64,000 nucleotides of DNA, taken from NCBI RefSeq assembly GCF_000332155.1, contig NZ_KB235899.1:30124-94123 (forward strand). Direction: 5' to 3'. The position numbers and the translations under genes were made by a program. The stretch comes from Kamptonema formosum PCC 6407. GTDB lineage: Bacteria; Cyanobacteriota; Cyanobacteriia; Cyanobacteriales; Microcoleaceae. The notes beneath the pieces were generated by a model. That model did no database searches. It saw only the letters and a program-made list of their open reading frames with translations, and had not been told where the DNA came from. Below, piece by piece: positions 1 through 9,187 of this stretch. The first letter of the stretch is position 1; each line of letters starts with the position of its first letter.

Positions 1-175
1 AAGATTTAACTTCCTCATCTCCCCCATCTCCCCCATCTCCCCTGCCCCCCTGCCCCTCAGCTCCTCTGCCCCTCAGCTCCTCTACCCCCCTGCCCCCCTG
101 CCCCTCCTGCCCCTCCTGCCCCCCTGCCCCTCCTGCCCCCCTGCCCCCCCGCCCCCTCTGCCCCTCTAGCGGCTT
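1..175. repeat. C-rich low-complexity spacer repeat
   Basis: Irregular tandem copies of short units such as CCCCTGCC, CTCCTGCC and CCCATCTCC. This is a spacer repeat type common between genes of filamentous cyanobacteria. A related AGGCAGG-type tract on the opposite strand lies near 29.56-29.60 kb. The only open frame across it gives a Gly/Arg/Ala-only peptide, so no gene is called. Confidence 0.8.
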
Positions 176-1069
176 GGTTTACGACTAAACAAAGAGCGAT
201 CGCGATCGCAGGCTTTACCAAAAAACGAGTGAAAAGCCCAAGGCTTTTAAGCATAATGTTGACTTTTTGCTTGAGTGTTGTATCATAACAGAACCATTTT
301 TCCTCAAAAACCTCCTTGGCAACCCTGCGGCTCAAGCCTAGAGAGGAATTGCGAAAAAAAACCAGGTTTTAGCCTGCTTCGTAACATCCTCTTAGAATCC
401 CCTGCACTAACGCCTGGGGAAAATCAACAGGCCGTAACTCAAAAATTAGGTTTTTGTTTCTAAAGCAGCCATACTCAACCAACTATCTCGGTTGATTTAG
501 ACCTGGGAATGTCAAATAATAAAAAGGGAAGGTTTGACTTATCCCCGCACTGACATGAACGAGATTGCACCTACCCTAGAGAGGGCGGGTGGATTTTGCG
601 TCTATGGGGTCAGCCAAGCGGCGAAATGGCAAAGTTGACAAAAGGGGGCTAAAGTAATGACGAGCCTGTTTTATTAGCTAACTAAGCAGGCAGAATGCCT
701 AGCTTGCAGGCCGGGGAACCATTCAAGGGCAAGCTTGATGCCAGCACTGCAATTAAAAAGTAAAAATGCAAAATTAAAATTAAGAACTTGAATTCTTTCA
801 TTTTTAATTTTTAATTTTTAATTTTTAATTAATACTGCACGCATAGCGTATTCTGTATAACATTTTCACAGGCTACCTGTCAGGATAATTAGGATCTGCG
901 AGTAGGGTTTCTGGGCAAGGTCATAGCAGCACAAATAGTGAATTTTTATCGATTTTTCTGGCTCTTTGCTGTTTTAGGATTTACCGTTCTCCCACCGCTT
1001 GGCAGCCCTCTTTCCAAAAGTACAAAAGACTCAATCAAACAAACACAGCAATAGTAGTATTCAATCGAC
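176..1069 (+). other. Long upstream region / leader of glsF, no gene
   Basis: No convincing gene is seen in this roughly 890-base stretch. It contains an HIP1 cluster near 198-211. An AT-rich tract at about 762-832 repeats TTTTTAA and can pair with the preceding AAAATTAAAATTAA. The GC-rich segment at about 540-750 has several possible short helices and a GGGGAACC box near 713-720. No GTA-N8-TAC NtcA site was found. The segment looks more structured than ordinary spacer but does not fit a riboswitch class I can confirm. Confidence 0.4.
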
Positions 1070-4000
1070 ATGGGTAACACGAGCGTGAATCATAACCGAG
1101 ATCTACATTCAGGCCAAAATTCAGGAACTCCCTATCCGGGCCAAAGGTGGCTAGTGGAAGAGAGAGATGCCTGCGGGGTGGGATTTATAGCCAATCAAAC
1201 AGGGGTTGCAACACACGAAATTATTGCTAAAGCCTTGCCAGCTTTAACTTGTCTGGAACATCGCGGCGGTTGTAGTGCTGACTCTGATTCTGGAGATGGT
1301 GCGGGTTTGATGACGGCCATCCCTTGGGAATTATTACAGGAATGGTTTGCACAGCAGCAAATCCAGACTCCGAAACCGGAAAACAGCGGCGTGGCAATGA
1401 TATTTTTGCCCCCAGACAAAGAGAACGCCGCTATTGCTCGCCAAGTAGTCGAGCAAACCCTCGCAGATCAAAATTTAAATCTGGTAGGTTGGCGAGAAGT
1501 TCCAGTTAAACCTGAAGTTTTGGGGATACAGGCGCGGGAAAATCAACCACAAATTGAACAATTAATTGTTAGTTCTGAAAAATTGCAAGGAGATGCACTG
1601 GAACGACAATTATTTCTTACTCGCCGGACTATTGGCGAAACCCTTTTTCAGCGTTCTGGTTTTCCCCGTAAAGAATTTTACGTTTGCTCTTTTTCAACGC
1701 GCACAATCGTCTATAAAGGTATGGTGCGATCGGCCGTGTTGGGAGAATTTTACACGGATTTAACCAATCCTGCTTACAAAAGCCCCTTCGCTGTCTATCA
1801 TCGACGCTTCAGTACGAATACTATGCCGCGATGGCCTCTGGCTCAACCGATGCGCCTGTTAGGTCACAATGGCGAAATCAATACGCTATTAGGCAATATC
1901 AACTGGATGACGGCGCGGGAAGCAGATTTAGCTCATCCGCATTGGGCTGATACTGATGTCCCTACATTTAAGCCCACAGTTGACGCGGAGAACAGCGACT
2001 CGGCTAATTTGGACAATATCATGGAGTTGCTGGTGCGTTCGGGCCGCTCTACTTTAGAATCATTAATGATTTTGGTGCCGGAGGCTTATAAAAATCAGCC
2101 AGCTTTGGCTCCCTATCCTGAAATTGTCGATTTTTATGAATATTACAGCGGTATTCAAGAGCCTTGGGATGGGCCGGCGCTGTTGGTATTTAGTGATGGG
2201 AAACAGGTAGGCGCTACCCTCGATCGCAATGGTTTGCGACCCGCTCGTTATTGTATTACTAAAGATGGCTTGGTGATTGTAGCTTCGGAAGCAGGAGTTG
2301 TGGATATTCCCGAAGCAGATATTGTGGAAAAAGGCCGCTTAGGGCCAGGACAGATGATTGCTGTTGATTTAGATAGCAATGAAGTTCTGAAAAATTGGGA
2401 AATTAAGCAGCGGGCTGCGAAGGCATATCCTTATGGTGAATGGTTGCAAAAACACCGTCAGACTATGCCAGTAGGAGATTTTGCTCAGAGTACAAGTCTG
2501 GATGCTCAGACTTTACTCCGTCATCAAACTGCTTTTGGCTATACGGCGGAAGATTTGGAAATGGTGATCGCGGATATGGCGAGCACGGGGAAGGAACCAA
2601 CTTTTTGTATGGGGGATGATATTCCTCTGGCGGTGCTTTCTGGGCGACCACATTTGCTTTATGACTATTTCAAACAGCGTTTTGCTCAGGTGACAAATCC
2701 GCCGATTGACCCGCTACGGGAAGGGATGGTGATGTCTCTAAGTATGCAGTTGGGCGAACGGGGGAATTTGTTGGAAGCGAAGCCGGAAAATGCCCGGATG
2801 CTGAAGATTAATTCGCCGGTATTGAATGAGGCGGAATTGGCTTGGTTGAAGAGTAGAGAAGCTTTCCCGGTTAAGGAGTTATCTACGCTGTACGCGATCG
2901 CCCAAGGCCCTGCTGGTTTGGAGGCCGCAGTTAAGCAACTTTGTCAGGCGGCGGCGGCGGCGATCCGATCGGGTGCGAAAATTATAGTTCTCAGCGATCG
3001 CGTGGCGAAGGAAGAAGGGGGAATTTCTTCTGCTGTTTTAAGTACGGAATATACCTACATTCCGCCGATGCTGGCTGTGGGTGCGGTTCACCACCACTTG
3101 ATCCGCGAAGGGTTGCGGATGAAGGGTTCGCTAATTGTGGATACGGCTCAGTGTTGGAGCACTCACCATTTTGCTTGTTTAATTGGCTATGGTGCGATCG
3201 CTATTTGTCCTTATTTGGCTTTGGAAAGCGTCGGCCATTGGTGGTCTGATTCCAAGACTCAAGCTCTGATGGAGCGGGGAAAACTGGCTAAGATTACCTT
3301 AGCAGCGGCTCAGGCTAAGTATCGCAAGGCGGTAGAAGATGGCTTGCTGAAGATTATGTCGAAGATGGGGATTTCGCTGCTGTCTAGCTATCAAGCGGCG
3401 CAAATCTTTGAGGCGATCGGTATTGGTGGCGATTTGCTGGATTTGGGTTTCCGGGGGACTGTTTCTCGGATTGGCGGCTTGAGTATCAAAGAATTGGCTA
3501 CTGAGGTGATTTCCTTCCACAGCAAGGCTTTCCCCGAATTGAGCGGTAAGAAACTGGAAAATTATGGCTTTGTCCAGTTCCGGCCAGGCGGTGAATATCA
3601 CATGAATAGCCCGGAAATGGCGAAGGCGCTACATAAGGCTGTCACCAGCTTTAAAGAAGGGGCTAGGGGAGAGGGGCTAGGGACTAGGGAAAGAGAAGAA
3701 AATTCTGGCTCTACCCCTTCTTCCGCTTATGAACATTACGAGGTTTACAAGCAGCAGTTGGAACATCGGCCCGTAACTGCTTTGCGGGATTTGTTGGATT
3801 TCCAGAGCGATCGCGCTGCTATTCCTGTATCAGAAGTAGAATCGGTGGCGGATATCGTCAAACGGTTTGCGACGGGGGGGATGTCTCTGGGGGCGCTGTC
3901 GCCGGAAGCTCACGAAACCCTAGCGATCGCTATGAACCGCATCGGTGGGAAGTCTAACTCTGGGGAAGGTGGTGAAGATCCTAAGCGATACAAAGTGTTG

Positions 4001-5812
4001 GATGATGTGAGTGAGGCTGGACTTTCGCCGACTTTCTCTCACTTGCAGGGCTTGCGGAACGGCGACAAAGCCAACTCTGCCATCAAACAAGTTGCTTCTG
4101 GTCGCTTTGGGGTGACACCTGAGTACCTAATGAGTGCTAAGCAGATCGAAATTAAGATGGCACAAGGTGCGAAACCAGGGGAAGGCGGGCAATTGCCAGG
4201 GCCGAAAGTGAGCCAGTATATCGCCTATTTGCGGCGTTCTAAGCCGGGAGTAACGCTGATTTCGCCCCCGCCGCACCATGACATCTACTCGATTGAAGAC
4301 TTGGCGCAGTTGATTTTTGACTTGCACCAAATTAATCCCCAGGCTGGCGTTTCAGTCAAGTTAGTGGCAGAAGTTGGGATCGGTACCGTCGCGGCTGGTG
4401 TCGCCAAGGCGAATGCTGACGTGATTCAAATTTCTGGACACGACGGCGGGACGGGTGCTTCGCCCCTGTCTTCGATTAAACACGCGGGAGCTCCTTGGGA
4501 ACTGGGTTTAACTGAAGTTCACCGGGTGTTGATGGAGAATAAGCTGCGCGATCGCGTCGTGTTGCGAGTGGATGGCGGCTTCAAAACCGGCTGGGATGTC
4601 GTCATGAGCGCATTAATGGGCGGTGAAGAGTACGGTTTCGGCTCGGTGGCGATGATCGCAGAAGGCTGTATTATGGCTCGGATTTGCCACACGAATAACT
4701 GTCCAGTGGGGGTGGCAACTCAGCAGGAACACCTACGGAAGCGTTTCCCAGGTACGCCGGAGCACGTTGTTAACTTCTTCTACTTTGTGGCGGAGGAAGT
4801 GCGGAGTTTGTTGGCAAAATTGGGATACCGATCGCTCAATGATATTATTGGTCGCGCTGATTTGCTGAAGATGCGCGAAGGCGTGCATTTGACTAAGACT
4901 CAGGCTGTGAATTTGGACTGTCTGACGCAGTTACCTGATACTAAGAGCGATCGCAGTTTCTTAGTACATAGCGACGTTCACAGCAATGGGCCAGTGTTGG
5001 ATGACAATTTGTTAGCGGATGCTGAGATTCAGGCCGCGATCGCCAATCATGGTAGCGTTACCAAAAACATCCCCTTAGTGAATACCGATCGCACTGTTGG
5101 AGCCCGACTCAGTGGCGCGATCGCACTTCAACATGGTAACAGCGGTTTTGAAGGTCAAATTAACCTCAACTTCACTGGTAGTGCGGGTCAGAGCTTTGGC
5201 GCGTTCAATTTGCCAGGGATGATTCTGAGCTTATCAGGGGAGGCTAATGATTACGTTGGTAAGGGAATGCACGGCGGCGAGATCGCGATCAAACCCCCTG
5301 CTGGTGCGACTTATGACCCTGCACAAAACGTAATCGTGGGCAATACTTGCTTATACGGCGCAACGGGGGGAACTCTGTTTGCTAATGGTAAAGCAGGGGA
5401 ACGGTTTGCGGTTCGTAACTCGATGGCGAAAGCGGTAATCGAGGGTGCTGGCGATCACTGTTGCGAGTATATGACTGGTGGCGTTGTCGTGGTTTTGGGT
5501 ACAGTTGGCCGTAACGTCGGTGCGGGTATGACTGGCGGTTTGGGCTATTTCCTCGATGAAGATGGCAGTTTCCCCAATCATGTCAACCCTGAGATTGTGA
5601 AAGTTCAGCGGGTAATTACCCCTGCTGGGGAGCAACAATTGAAAGAGTTAATTCAGGATCATAGCGATCGCACTGGTTCGGAGAAGGCGAAGCATATTCT
5701 GGCTAATTGGTCGGAATATTTGCCGAAGTTCTGGCAAGTTGTACCGCCTTCTGAAGCTAGTTCTCCTGAAGCGAGTGCTGATGCTACTGAGAAGGTTGCT
5801 GTGAAGGCTTAA
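1070..5812 (+). CDS. glsF: Ferredoxin-dependent glutamate synthase (Fd-GOGAT)
   Basis: Converts 2-oxoglutarate plus glutamine to two glutamates using reduced ferredoxin, the second half of the GS/GOGAT ammonium assimilation cycle. At 1580 residues it is close to the usual single-chain size. A class II glutamine amidotransferase domain starts at Cys35 (motif ACGVGF), which becomes the N-terminal nucleophile after propeptide removal. The FMN-binding synthase domain follows, with 3Fe-4S cysteines C1200, C1206 and C1211 (C-X5-C-X4-C), then the C-terminal GXGXG-type beta-helix domain. The gene stands alone and ends at a strong terminator. Oddity: residues about 862-885 are an Arg/Gly/Glu-rich insert whose DNA matches the dispersed GGGGCTAGGG spacer repeat. 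It sits before YEHYEVYKQ, where I expect a short linker in relatives. Confidence 0.97.
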   Translation: MGNTSVNHNRDLHSGQNSGTPYPGQRWLVEERDACGVGFIANQTGVATHEIIAKALPALTCLEHRGGCSADSDSGDGAGLMTAIPWELLQEWFAQQQIQTPKPENSGVAMIFLPPDKENAAIARQVVEQTLADQNLNLVGWREVPVKPEVLGIQARENQPQIEQLIVSSEKLQGDALERQLFLTRRTIGETLFQRSGFPRKEFYVCSFSTRTIVYKGMVRSAVLGEFYTDLTNPAYKSPFAVYHRRFSTNTMPRWPLAQPMRLLGHNGEINTLLGNINWMTAREADLAHPHWADTDVPTFKPTVDAENSDSANLDNIMELLVRSGRSTLESLMILVPEAYKNQPALAPYPEIVDFYEYYSGIQEPWDGPALLVFSDGKQVGATLDRNGLRPARYCITKDGLVIVASEAGVVDIPEADIVEKGRLGPGQMIAVDLDSNEVLKNWEIKQRAAKAYPYGEWLQKHRQTMPVGDFAQSTSLDAQTLLRHQTAFGYTAEDLEMVIADMASTGKEPTFCMGDDIPLAVLSGRPHLLYDYFKQRFAQVTNPPIDPLREGMVMSLSMQLGERGNLLEAKPENARMLKINSPVLNEAELAWLKSREAFPVKELSTLYAIAQGPAGLEAAVKQLCQAAAAAIRSGAKIIVLSDRVAKEEGGISSAVLSTEYTYIPPMLAVGAVHHHLIREGLRMKGSLIVDTAQCWSTHHFACLIGYGAIAICPYLALESVGHWWSDSKTQALMERGKLAKITLAAAQAKYRKAVEDGLLKIMSKMGISLLSSYQAAQIFEAIGIGGDLLDLGFRGTVSRIGGLSIKELATEVISFHSKAFPELSGKKLENYGFVQFRPGGEYHMNSPEMAKALHKAVTSFKEGARGEGLGTREREENSGSTPSSAYEHYEVYKQQLEHRPVTALRDLLDFQSDRAAIPVSEVESVADIVKRFATGGMSLGALSPEAHETLAIAMNRIGGKSNSGEGGEDPKRYKVLDDVSEAGLSPTFSHLQGLRNGDKANSAIKQVASGRFGVTPEYLMSAKQIEIKMAQGAKPGEGGQLPGPKVSQYIAYLRRSKPGVTLISPPPHHDIYSIEDLAQLIFDLHQINPQAGVSVKLVAEVGIGTVAAGVAKANADVIQISGHDGGTGASPLSSIKHAGAPWELGLTEVHRVLMENKLRDRVVLRVDGGFKTGWDVVMSALMGGEEYGFGSVAMIAEGCIMARICHTNNCPVGVATQQEHLRKRFPGTPEHVVNFFYFVAEEVRSLLAKLGYRSLNDIIGRADLLKMREGVHLTKTQAVNLDCLTQLPDTKSDRSFLVHSDVHSNGPVLDDNLLADAEIQAAIANHGSVTKNIPLVNTDRTVGARLSGAIALQHGNSGFEGQINLNFTGSAGQSFGAFNLPGMILSLSGEANDYVGKGMHGGEIAIKPPAGATYDPAQNVIVGNTCLYGATGGTLFANGKAGERFAVRNSMAKAVIEGAGDHCCEYMTGGVVVVLGTVGRNVGAGMTGGLGYFLDEDGSFPNHVNPEIVKVQRVITPAGEQQLKELIQDHSDRTGSEKAKHILANWSEYLPKFWQVVPPSEASSPEASADATEKVAVKA

Positions 5813-5892
5813 TAAGACCTGGCGAATAAGGCCTGGCGAATAGAATTCGCGGCTACACAAACCAAGTCCGCCTTCGCGGACTATATAAATTT

Positions 5893-5916
5893 AACCCGCG
5901 CAGGCGGGTTTTTTTT
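5893..5916 (+). terminator. Rho-independent terminator of glsF
   Basis: A 7-bp perfect stem (AACCCGC / GCGGGTT) with a four-base loop is followed by a run of T. It lies 80 bases after the glsF stop codon. Confidence 0.85.
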
Positions 5917-6083
5917 GTAGATGGCGCAGAAATAGCCCGAAAACTAGCGAAGCTGATATAAGCTGCAAAGTAGCAGTTTAAACCATTGCCAGGTAAAGGT
6001 TACAGCCATTTTTTATCAGACCGCGCCCTTAATCTAGGACAATACTCTGTTTGCAGCTAGTAACAACTTCGCTATATTTAGAT

Positions 6084-6362
6084 CTAGTGGGAGCGATCGC
6101 CCTCGGTTAAATCTTCTGCCAGTTCGTCTAAGCGATCGTTTGCATCTCTTGCCAGTTTCAAACAGTAGACGGTAGCAGACAGCCCGCCAGTAGTGGTTAC
6201 AACTCCCTCTGGTGCTTTACCTAATAGCATCAGTCCAACCCCAGCAAAACCAACAATGGCACAAGTTGCAGTTGTTGCCAGAGCTAAGTTAAAACTGAGG
6301 CGTGCTTGGCGCAGGCGTTCTTTGATAATGTCGTACTGGTCAGGGTTGTGATTGGTGTCCAT
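6084..6362 (-). CDS. Small two-TM protein, cyanobacterial TRADD-N-associated membrane domain type
   Basis: A 92-residue protein. It has a charged N-terminus with YDIIKERLRQAR, then two hydrophobic segments at about residues 23-48 and 55-72 separated by GKAPEGVV, then an acidic tail. This matches my recollection of the CyanoTRADDas_TM family, two-helix membrane proteins encoded with bacterial TRADD-N domain proteins. The divergently oriented neighbour, whose start is 161 bases away, carries a TRADD-N-like domain, which supports the call. The family is predicted to act in conflict or cell-suicide signalling at the membrane. Its function here is inferred only. Confidence 0.65.
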   Translation of the reverse strand: MDTNHNPDQYDIIKERLRQARLSFNLALATTATCAIVGFAGVGLMLLGKAPEGVVTTTGGLSATVYCLKLARDANDRLDELAEDLTEGDRSH

Positions 6363-6523
6363 AGCTTTTTTAACCTCAAGTTCATACTTCTACTGTGAGG
6401 CTAAATATCTGAAACCCTGACTAGGCAATGATTATATTGTCAACCTCTTTTGGCTCATGTATGATTGTTTTATGATTGAGATGCGATCGCGTTAAAAATT
6501 TCTTTTAAGGTTTTAGCTAATTT

Positions 6524-7996
6524 ATGTCAAATCCTGACCACTGCGGAAAAAAGAAAAGACTAACTTGTATTGCTTCTGAAGAAGGTATAGAGAAAGCAAA
6601 CAGTAGCTTGATCAGGTTAGGGTTTGACTCAAAAATTAATTTTGCTAATTCGCAGATTATATCTCGCAGTACAGTCACCAAATTTTTTAGTAGAAAGCCG
6701 ATTCAACCTGATTCATTCAAAAGAATATGTGAGAAGCTAGAATTAAACTGGGAAGATATTATCGAACTAATGCCCAATAAAAATCTCTTTTATCGGCCAA
6801 TAAGTCAGATTACAGTTCTCCCTAATCTTGAAACGGAGCAAGGTTCTGTGCAAATAATTACCCGTCAAATCTTAGTTATTGATAGAGAAAATCAAGAAGT
6901 CATCTCAGCTATAACTTTAGAAGGTGAGATCGACTCCGTTCAATCTGACTTATCATTTTGGCAATCCGATTTTTCAACAAAATATCCTAATAGTAATATA
7001 AAAGTCATAGCTATTAAACCAGGCAGTATCAAAATAGTAATAGAAGGCAATCAAGAAGATATTGATATGCTTTTATCTGATTTTGAGTCAGGAGAACTAA
7101 CAGAAATTAATGGTTATCCCGTTCAAAATATCCAAATATTGACGGAAAGCGTAGAAGATGACGAAAGCAGCAAACGAAAATGGCGTTTAGTAGAGGATAT
7201 TCGTACCAATAAAGTTGAGGGGCGAGACTTGCGCGGTGTTGACTTGAGCGATGCTGATTTGAGCGATGCTTATCTGGTTAATGCCAATCTAATAGATGCG
7301 GATTTAAGTGATTGTGACCTGAGTGGGGCCAACCTGAGTGATTGTGACCTGAGTGGGGCCAACCTGAGTGATTGTGACCTGAGTGGGGCCAACCTGAGTG
7401 GTGCTGACCTGAGTGGTGCTGACCTGAGTGGGGCCAACCTGAGTGGGGCCAACCTGAGTGGGGCCAACCTGAGTGGTGCCAACCTGAGTCGTGCTGACCT
7501 GAGTGGTGCTGACCTGAGTGGTGCCAACTTGAGTGGTGCCAACTTGAGTGGTGCCAACTTGAGTGGTGCCAACTTGAGTGGTGCTGACCTGAGTGGTGCT
7601 GACCTGAGTGGTGCTGACCTGAGTGGTGCCAACCTGATTGTTGCCAACCTGAGTGATGCCAACCTGATTGTTACCAACCTGATTGGTGCTGACCTGAGTG
7701 GTGCCAACCTGAGTGATGCCAACCTGAGTGATGCCAACCTGAGTGGTGCCAACCTGAGTGGTGCCAACCTGAGTGGTGCCAACCTGAGTGGTGCCAACCT
7801 GAGTGGTGCTGACCTAAGTGGTGCTGACCTGAGTGGTGCCAACCTGATTGTTGCCAACCTGAGTATTGCAAATGTTAAAAAAGCCAACTTCAGCTATAGC
7901 AACGGGATTTCCAAAGAAATAAAACAAGACCTAATCAAACGAGGCGCAATCTTTGAGGACTCTCTAGGCGATCGCTCTCTTACCACCAGCCGTTAA
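6524..7996 (+). CDS. HTH / TRADD-N-like / pentapeptide-repeat protein
   Basis: A 490-residue protein of three parts. Residues about 10-85 form a helical, HTH-like module (SRSTVTKFFSRKPI, then FKRICEKLELNWEDI), of the type often found at the N-terminus of cyanobacterial pentapeptide, NACHT and WD40 proteins. Residues about 110-205 (VISAITLEGEIDSV ... VIEGNQEDIDML ... SGELTEINGYPVQNIQI) resemble the bacterial TRADD-N domain, an adaptor described in predicted immunity and apoptosis-like systems. Residues about 225-465 are A(D/N)LSG pentapeptide repeats forming a right-handed quadrilateral beta-helix. The divergent neighbour encodes the matching membrane partner. The repeat DNA is almost uniform, indicating recent expansion. 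No enzymatic domain is visible, so a scaffold or sensor role is the best inference. Confidence 0.75.
   Translation: MSNPDHCGKKKRLTCIASEEGIEKANSSLIRLGFDSKINFANSQIISRSTVTKFFSRKPIQPDSFKRICEKLELNWEDIIELMPNKNLFYRPISQITVLPNLETEQGSVQIITRQILVIDRENQEVISAITLEGEIDSVQSDLSFWQSDFSTKYPNSNIKVIAIKPGSIKIVIEGNQEDIDMLLSDFESGELTEINGYPVQNIQILTESVEDDESSKRKWRLVEDIRTNKVEGRDLRGVDLSDADLSDAYLVNANLIDADLSDCDLSGANLSDCDLSGANLSDCDLSGANLSGADLSGADLSGANLSGANLSGANLSGANLSRADLSGADLSGANLSGANLSGANLSGANLSGADLSGADLSGADLSGANLIVANLSDANLIVTNLIGADLSGANLSDANLSDANLSGANLSGANLSGANLSGANLSGADLSGADLSGANLIVANLSIANVKKANFSYSNGISKEIKQDLIKRGAIFEDSLGDRSLTTSR
7305..7860 (+). repeat. 15-bp tandem repeats coding for pentapeptides
   Basis: More than 35 head-to-tail copies of a 15-base unit of the type CTGAGTGGTGCCAAC, with only GCC/GCT, AAC/GAC and GGT/GGG variants plus a few outliers. 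Nucleotide homogeneity well beyond what the amino-acid motif needs indicates recent slippage or unequal-exchange expansion. The array keeps long open frames in other reading frames, which are shadows. Confidence 0.95.
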
Positions 7997-8107
7997 TCCC
8001 AACCCGGTGTCAGCTTCGCTATTTCTAGGCCTAGATGTGGTTTAAACTGCTGGATCTATGGTTAGGGGAATAAGGGGGATAAGGGAATAGAATCAGCACT
8101 TCAAAAA

Positions 8108-9187
8108 CTATTGATTATTCTTAACTTGCAAAAGCTTAATTTTTGACTCATCCAATACAGTTAGTTTAACTGGGAAATAGCCCAAACTAGGAACTTCTGG
8201 GCTAACATAGGTCAAGTAATAATTAACAAATCCTTCTACTTCCGGTCGTTGCCGAATCGCTTTAGCATCTACATAAATGTACAAATAACGAGTGAGGGGA
8301 TATGCTGGCAAGAAAGGATCTACTCTATCAATCGCGATCGCCTTCAGCTTATCGCGATTTTGTTTATAGGAACCATACTCTAAAAAGCCAACCATGTAGG
8401 GATTAATTAAAGCTTCTGAATGCAACTGCTCTACAAAGTGATAAGATATCGTATTGCGAGCATTAATAATTTGACTGACATTCCCATTAAGAATAGCTTG
8501 GGCAAATAGGTCAACTGCACCTCCAGCACTAACCCCAGCAGGGATAATGCGTTTAATCGCTTCCGCTGGCCATTTAGGATTTACATCTGACCACTTTTCG
8601 ACAGTAAATACCTTTGCTAGTTCGTCGCGCGTCAGACTATTTGGGACGAATTTATTCTGAGAACTAACTACAATCGTCACTGCATCAATGGCAATGGGAA
8701 AGCCTATTGGCTCAATACCTGACTGAGAACAAATCGCTAACTCCTGACTGGTAATCGGGCGCACCGTATTGACAATATCTACCTTTTTCTCCTCACAAAG
8801 TAGCTTGAAGCTAACTCCGGTATCAATACTAGAGAGCGCAATCTTGCTGGGATAGCCATCTTGAATAAAACGTTGAGCAATAGCCTGACTAATCGGCAAA
8901 ACTACCGGCGATCCCGATATTGCGAGTGTTCCCTCCAGTTCCAGAGGATTTACCCCCGGTAGCACAATACTCTGTTTAGTTGAGTCTTGGGTTGAGGGAG
9001 ATTTAATTAATTTACTCTCGATCCGCTGAATACCTAAGATTTCTTTCGATTTATTTTCTGTACTAGCCTTATTGTCAATCTTTGCCTTTGAAGTTGTCGA
9101 TCCTTGGGCGCAAGCTGTTAATAGTAAAATCATGCCGCTCAAAAATAAGCAACTTCTGTAAACCTTTGTTCTAGTTATCTTCATCAT
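8108..9187 (-). CDS. PstS-like phosphate-type substrate-binding lipoprotein
   Basis: A 359-residue periplasmic binding protein of the PBP-like PstS superfamily. The N-terminal lipoprotein signal has lipobox LLTAC (Cys at about residue 26), so it should be lipid-anchored. After a Ser/Lys-rich linker the fold begins with GTLAISGSPVVLPISQAIAQ, followed by the typical SIDTGVSFKLLCEEKKVDIVN and IGFPIAIDAVTIVV segments. No permease or ATPase gene lies nearby. Instead its start overlaps the stop of the upstream MscS/cNMP channel gene by four bases, so the two are translationally coupled. Ligand unknown: it could bind phosphate or serve as an extracytoplasmic sensor of the channel. Confidence 0.8.
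   Translation of the reverse strand: MMKITRTKVYRSCLFLSGMILLLTACAQGSTTSKAKIDNKASTENKSKEILGIQRIESKLIKSPSTQDSTKQSIVLPGVNPLELEGTLAISGSPVVLPISQAIAQRFIQDGYPSKIALSSIDTGVSFKLLCEEKKVDIVNTVRPITSQELAICSQSGIEPIGFPIAIDAVTIVVSSQNKFVPNSLTRDELAKVFTVEKWSDVNPKWPAEAIKRIIPAGVSAGGAVDLFAQAILNGNVSQIINARNTISYHFVEQLHSEALINPYMVGFLEYGSYKQNRDKLKAIAIDRVDPFLPAYPLTRYLYIYVDAKAIRQRPEVEGFVNYYLTYVSPEVPSLGYFPVKLTVLDESKIKLLQVKNNQ

Noticed and set aside
57-335. Minus-strand 92-codon frame with a Gly/Arg/Ala-rich end
   Set aside because: Its second half is only the C-rich spacer repeat translated; no family resemblance and no ribosome-binding site.
275-463. Plus-strand 62-codon frame
   Set aside because: Contains an AAACCAGGTTTT-type dispersed repeat, Cys/Pro-rich chance composition, no recognisable protein.
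640-760. Possible cobalamin or cyclic-di-AMP riboswitch before glsF
   Set aside because: Isolated words (GACGAGCC, GGGGAACC, GCCAGCACTGC, TTAGCTAACT) occur but in the wrong order and without the full conserved core seen in the real cobalamin riboswitch at 39203-39318.
7270-7887. Long minus-strand frames made of LAPLRSAPLR and HHSGW units
   Set aside because: Mirror readings of the 15-bp pentapeptide array; periodic composition only.
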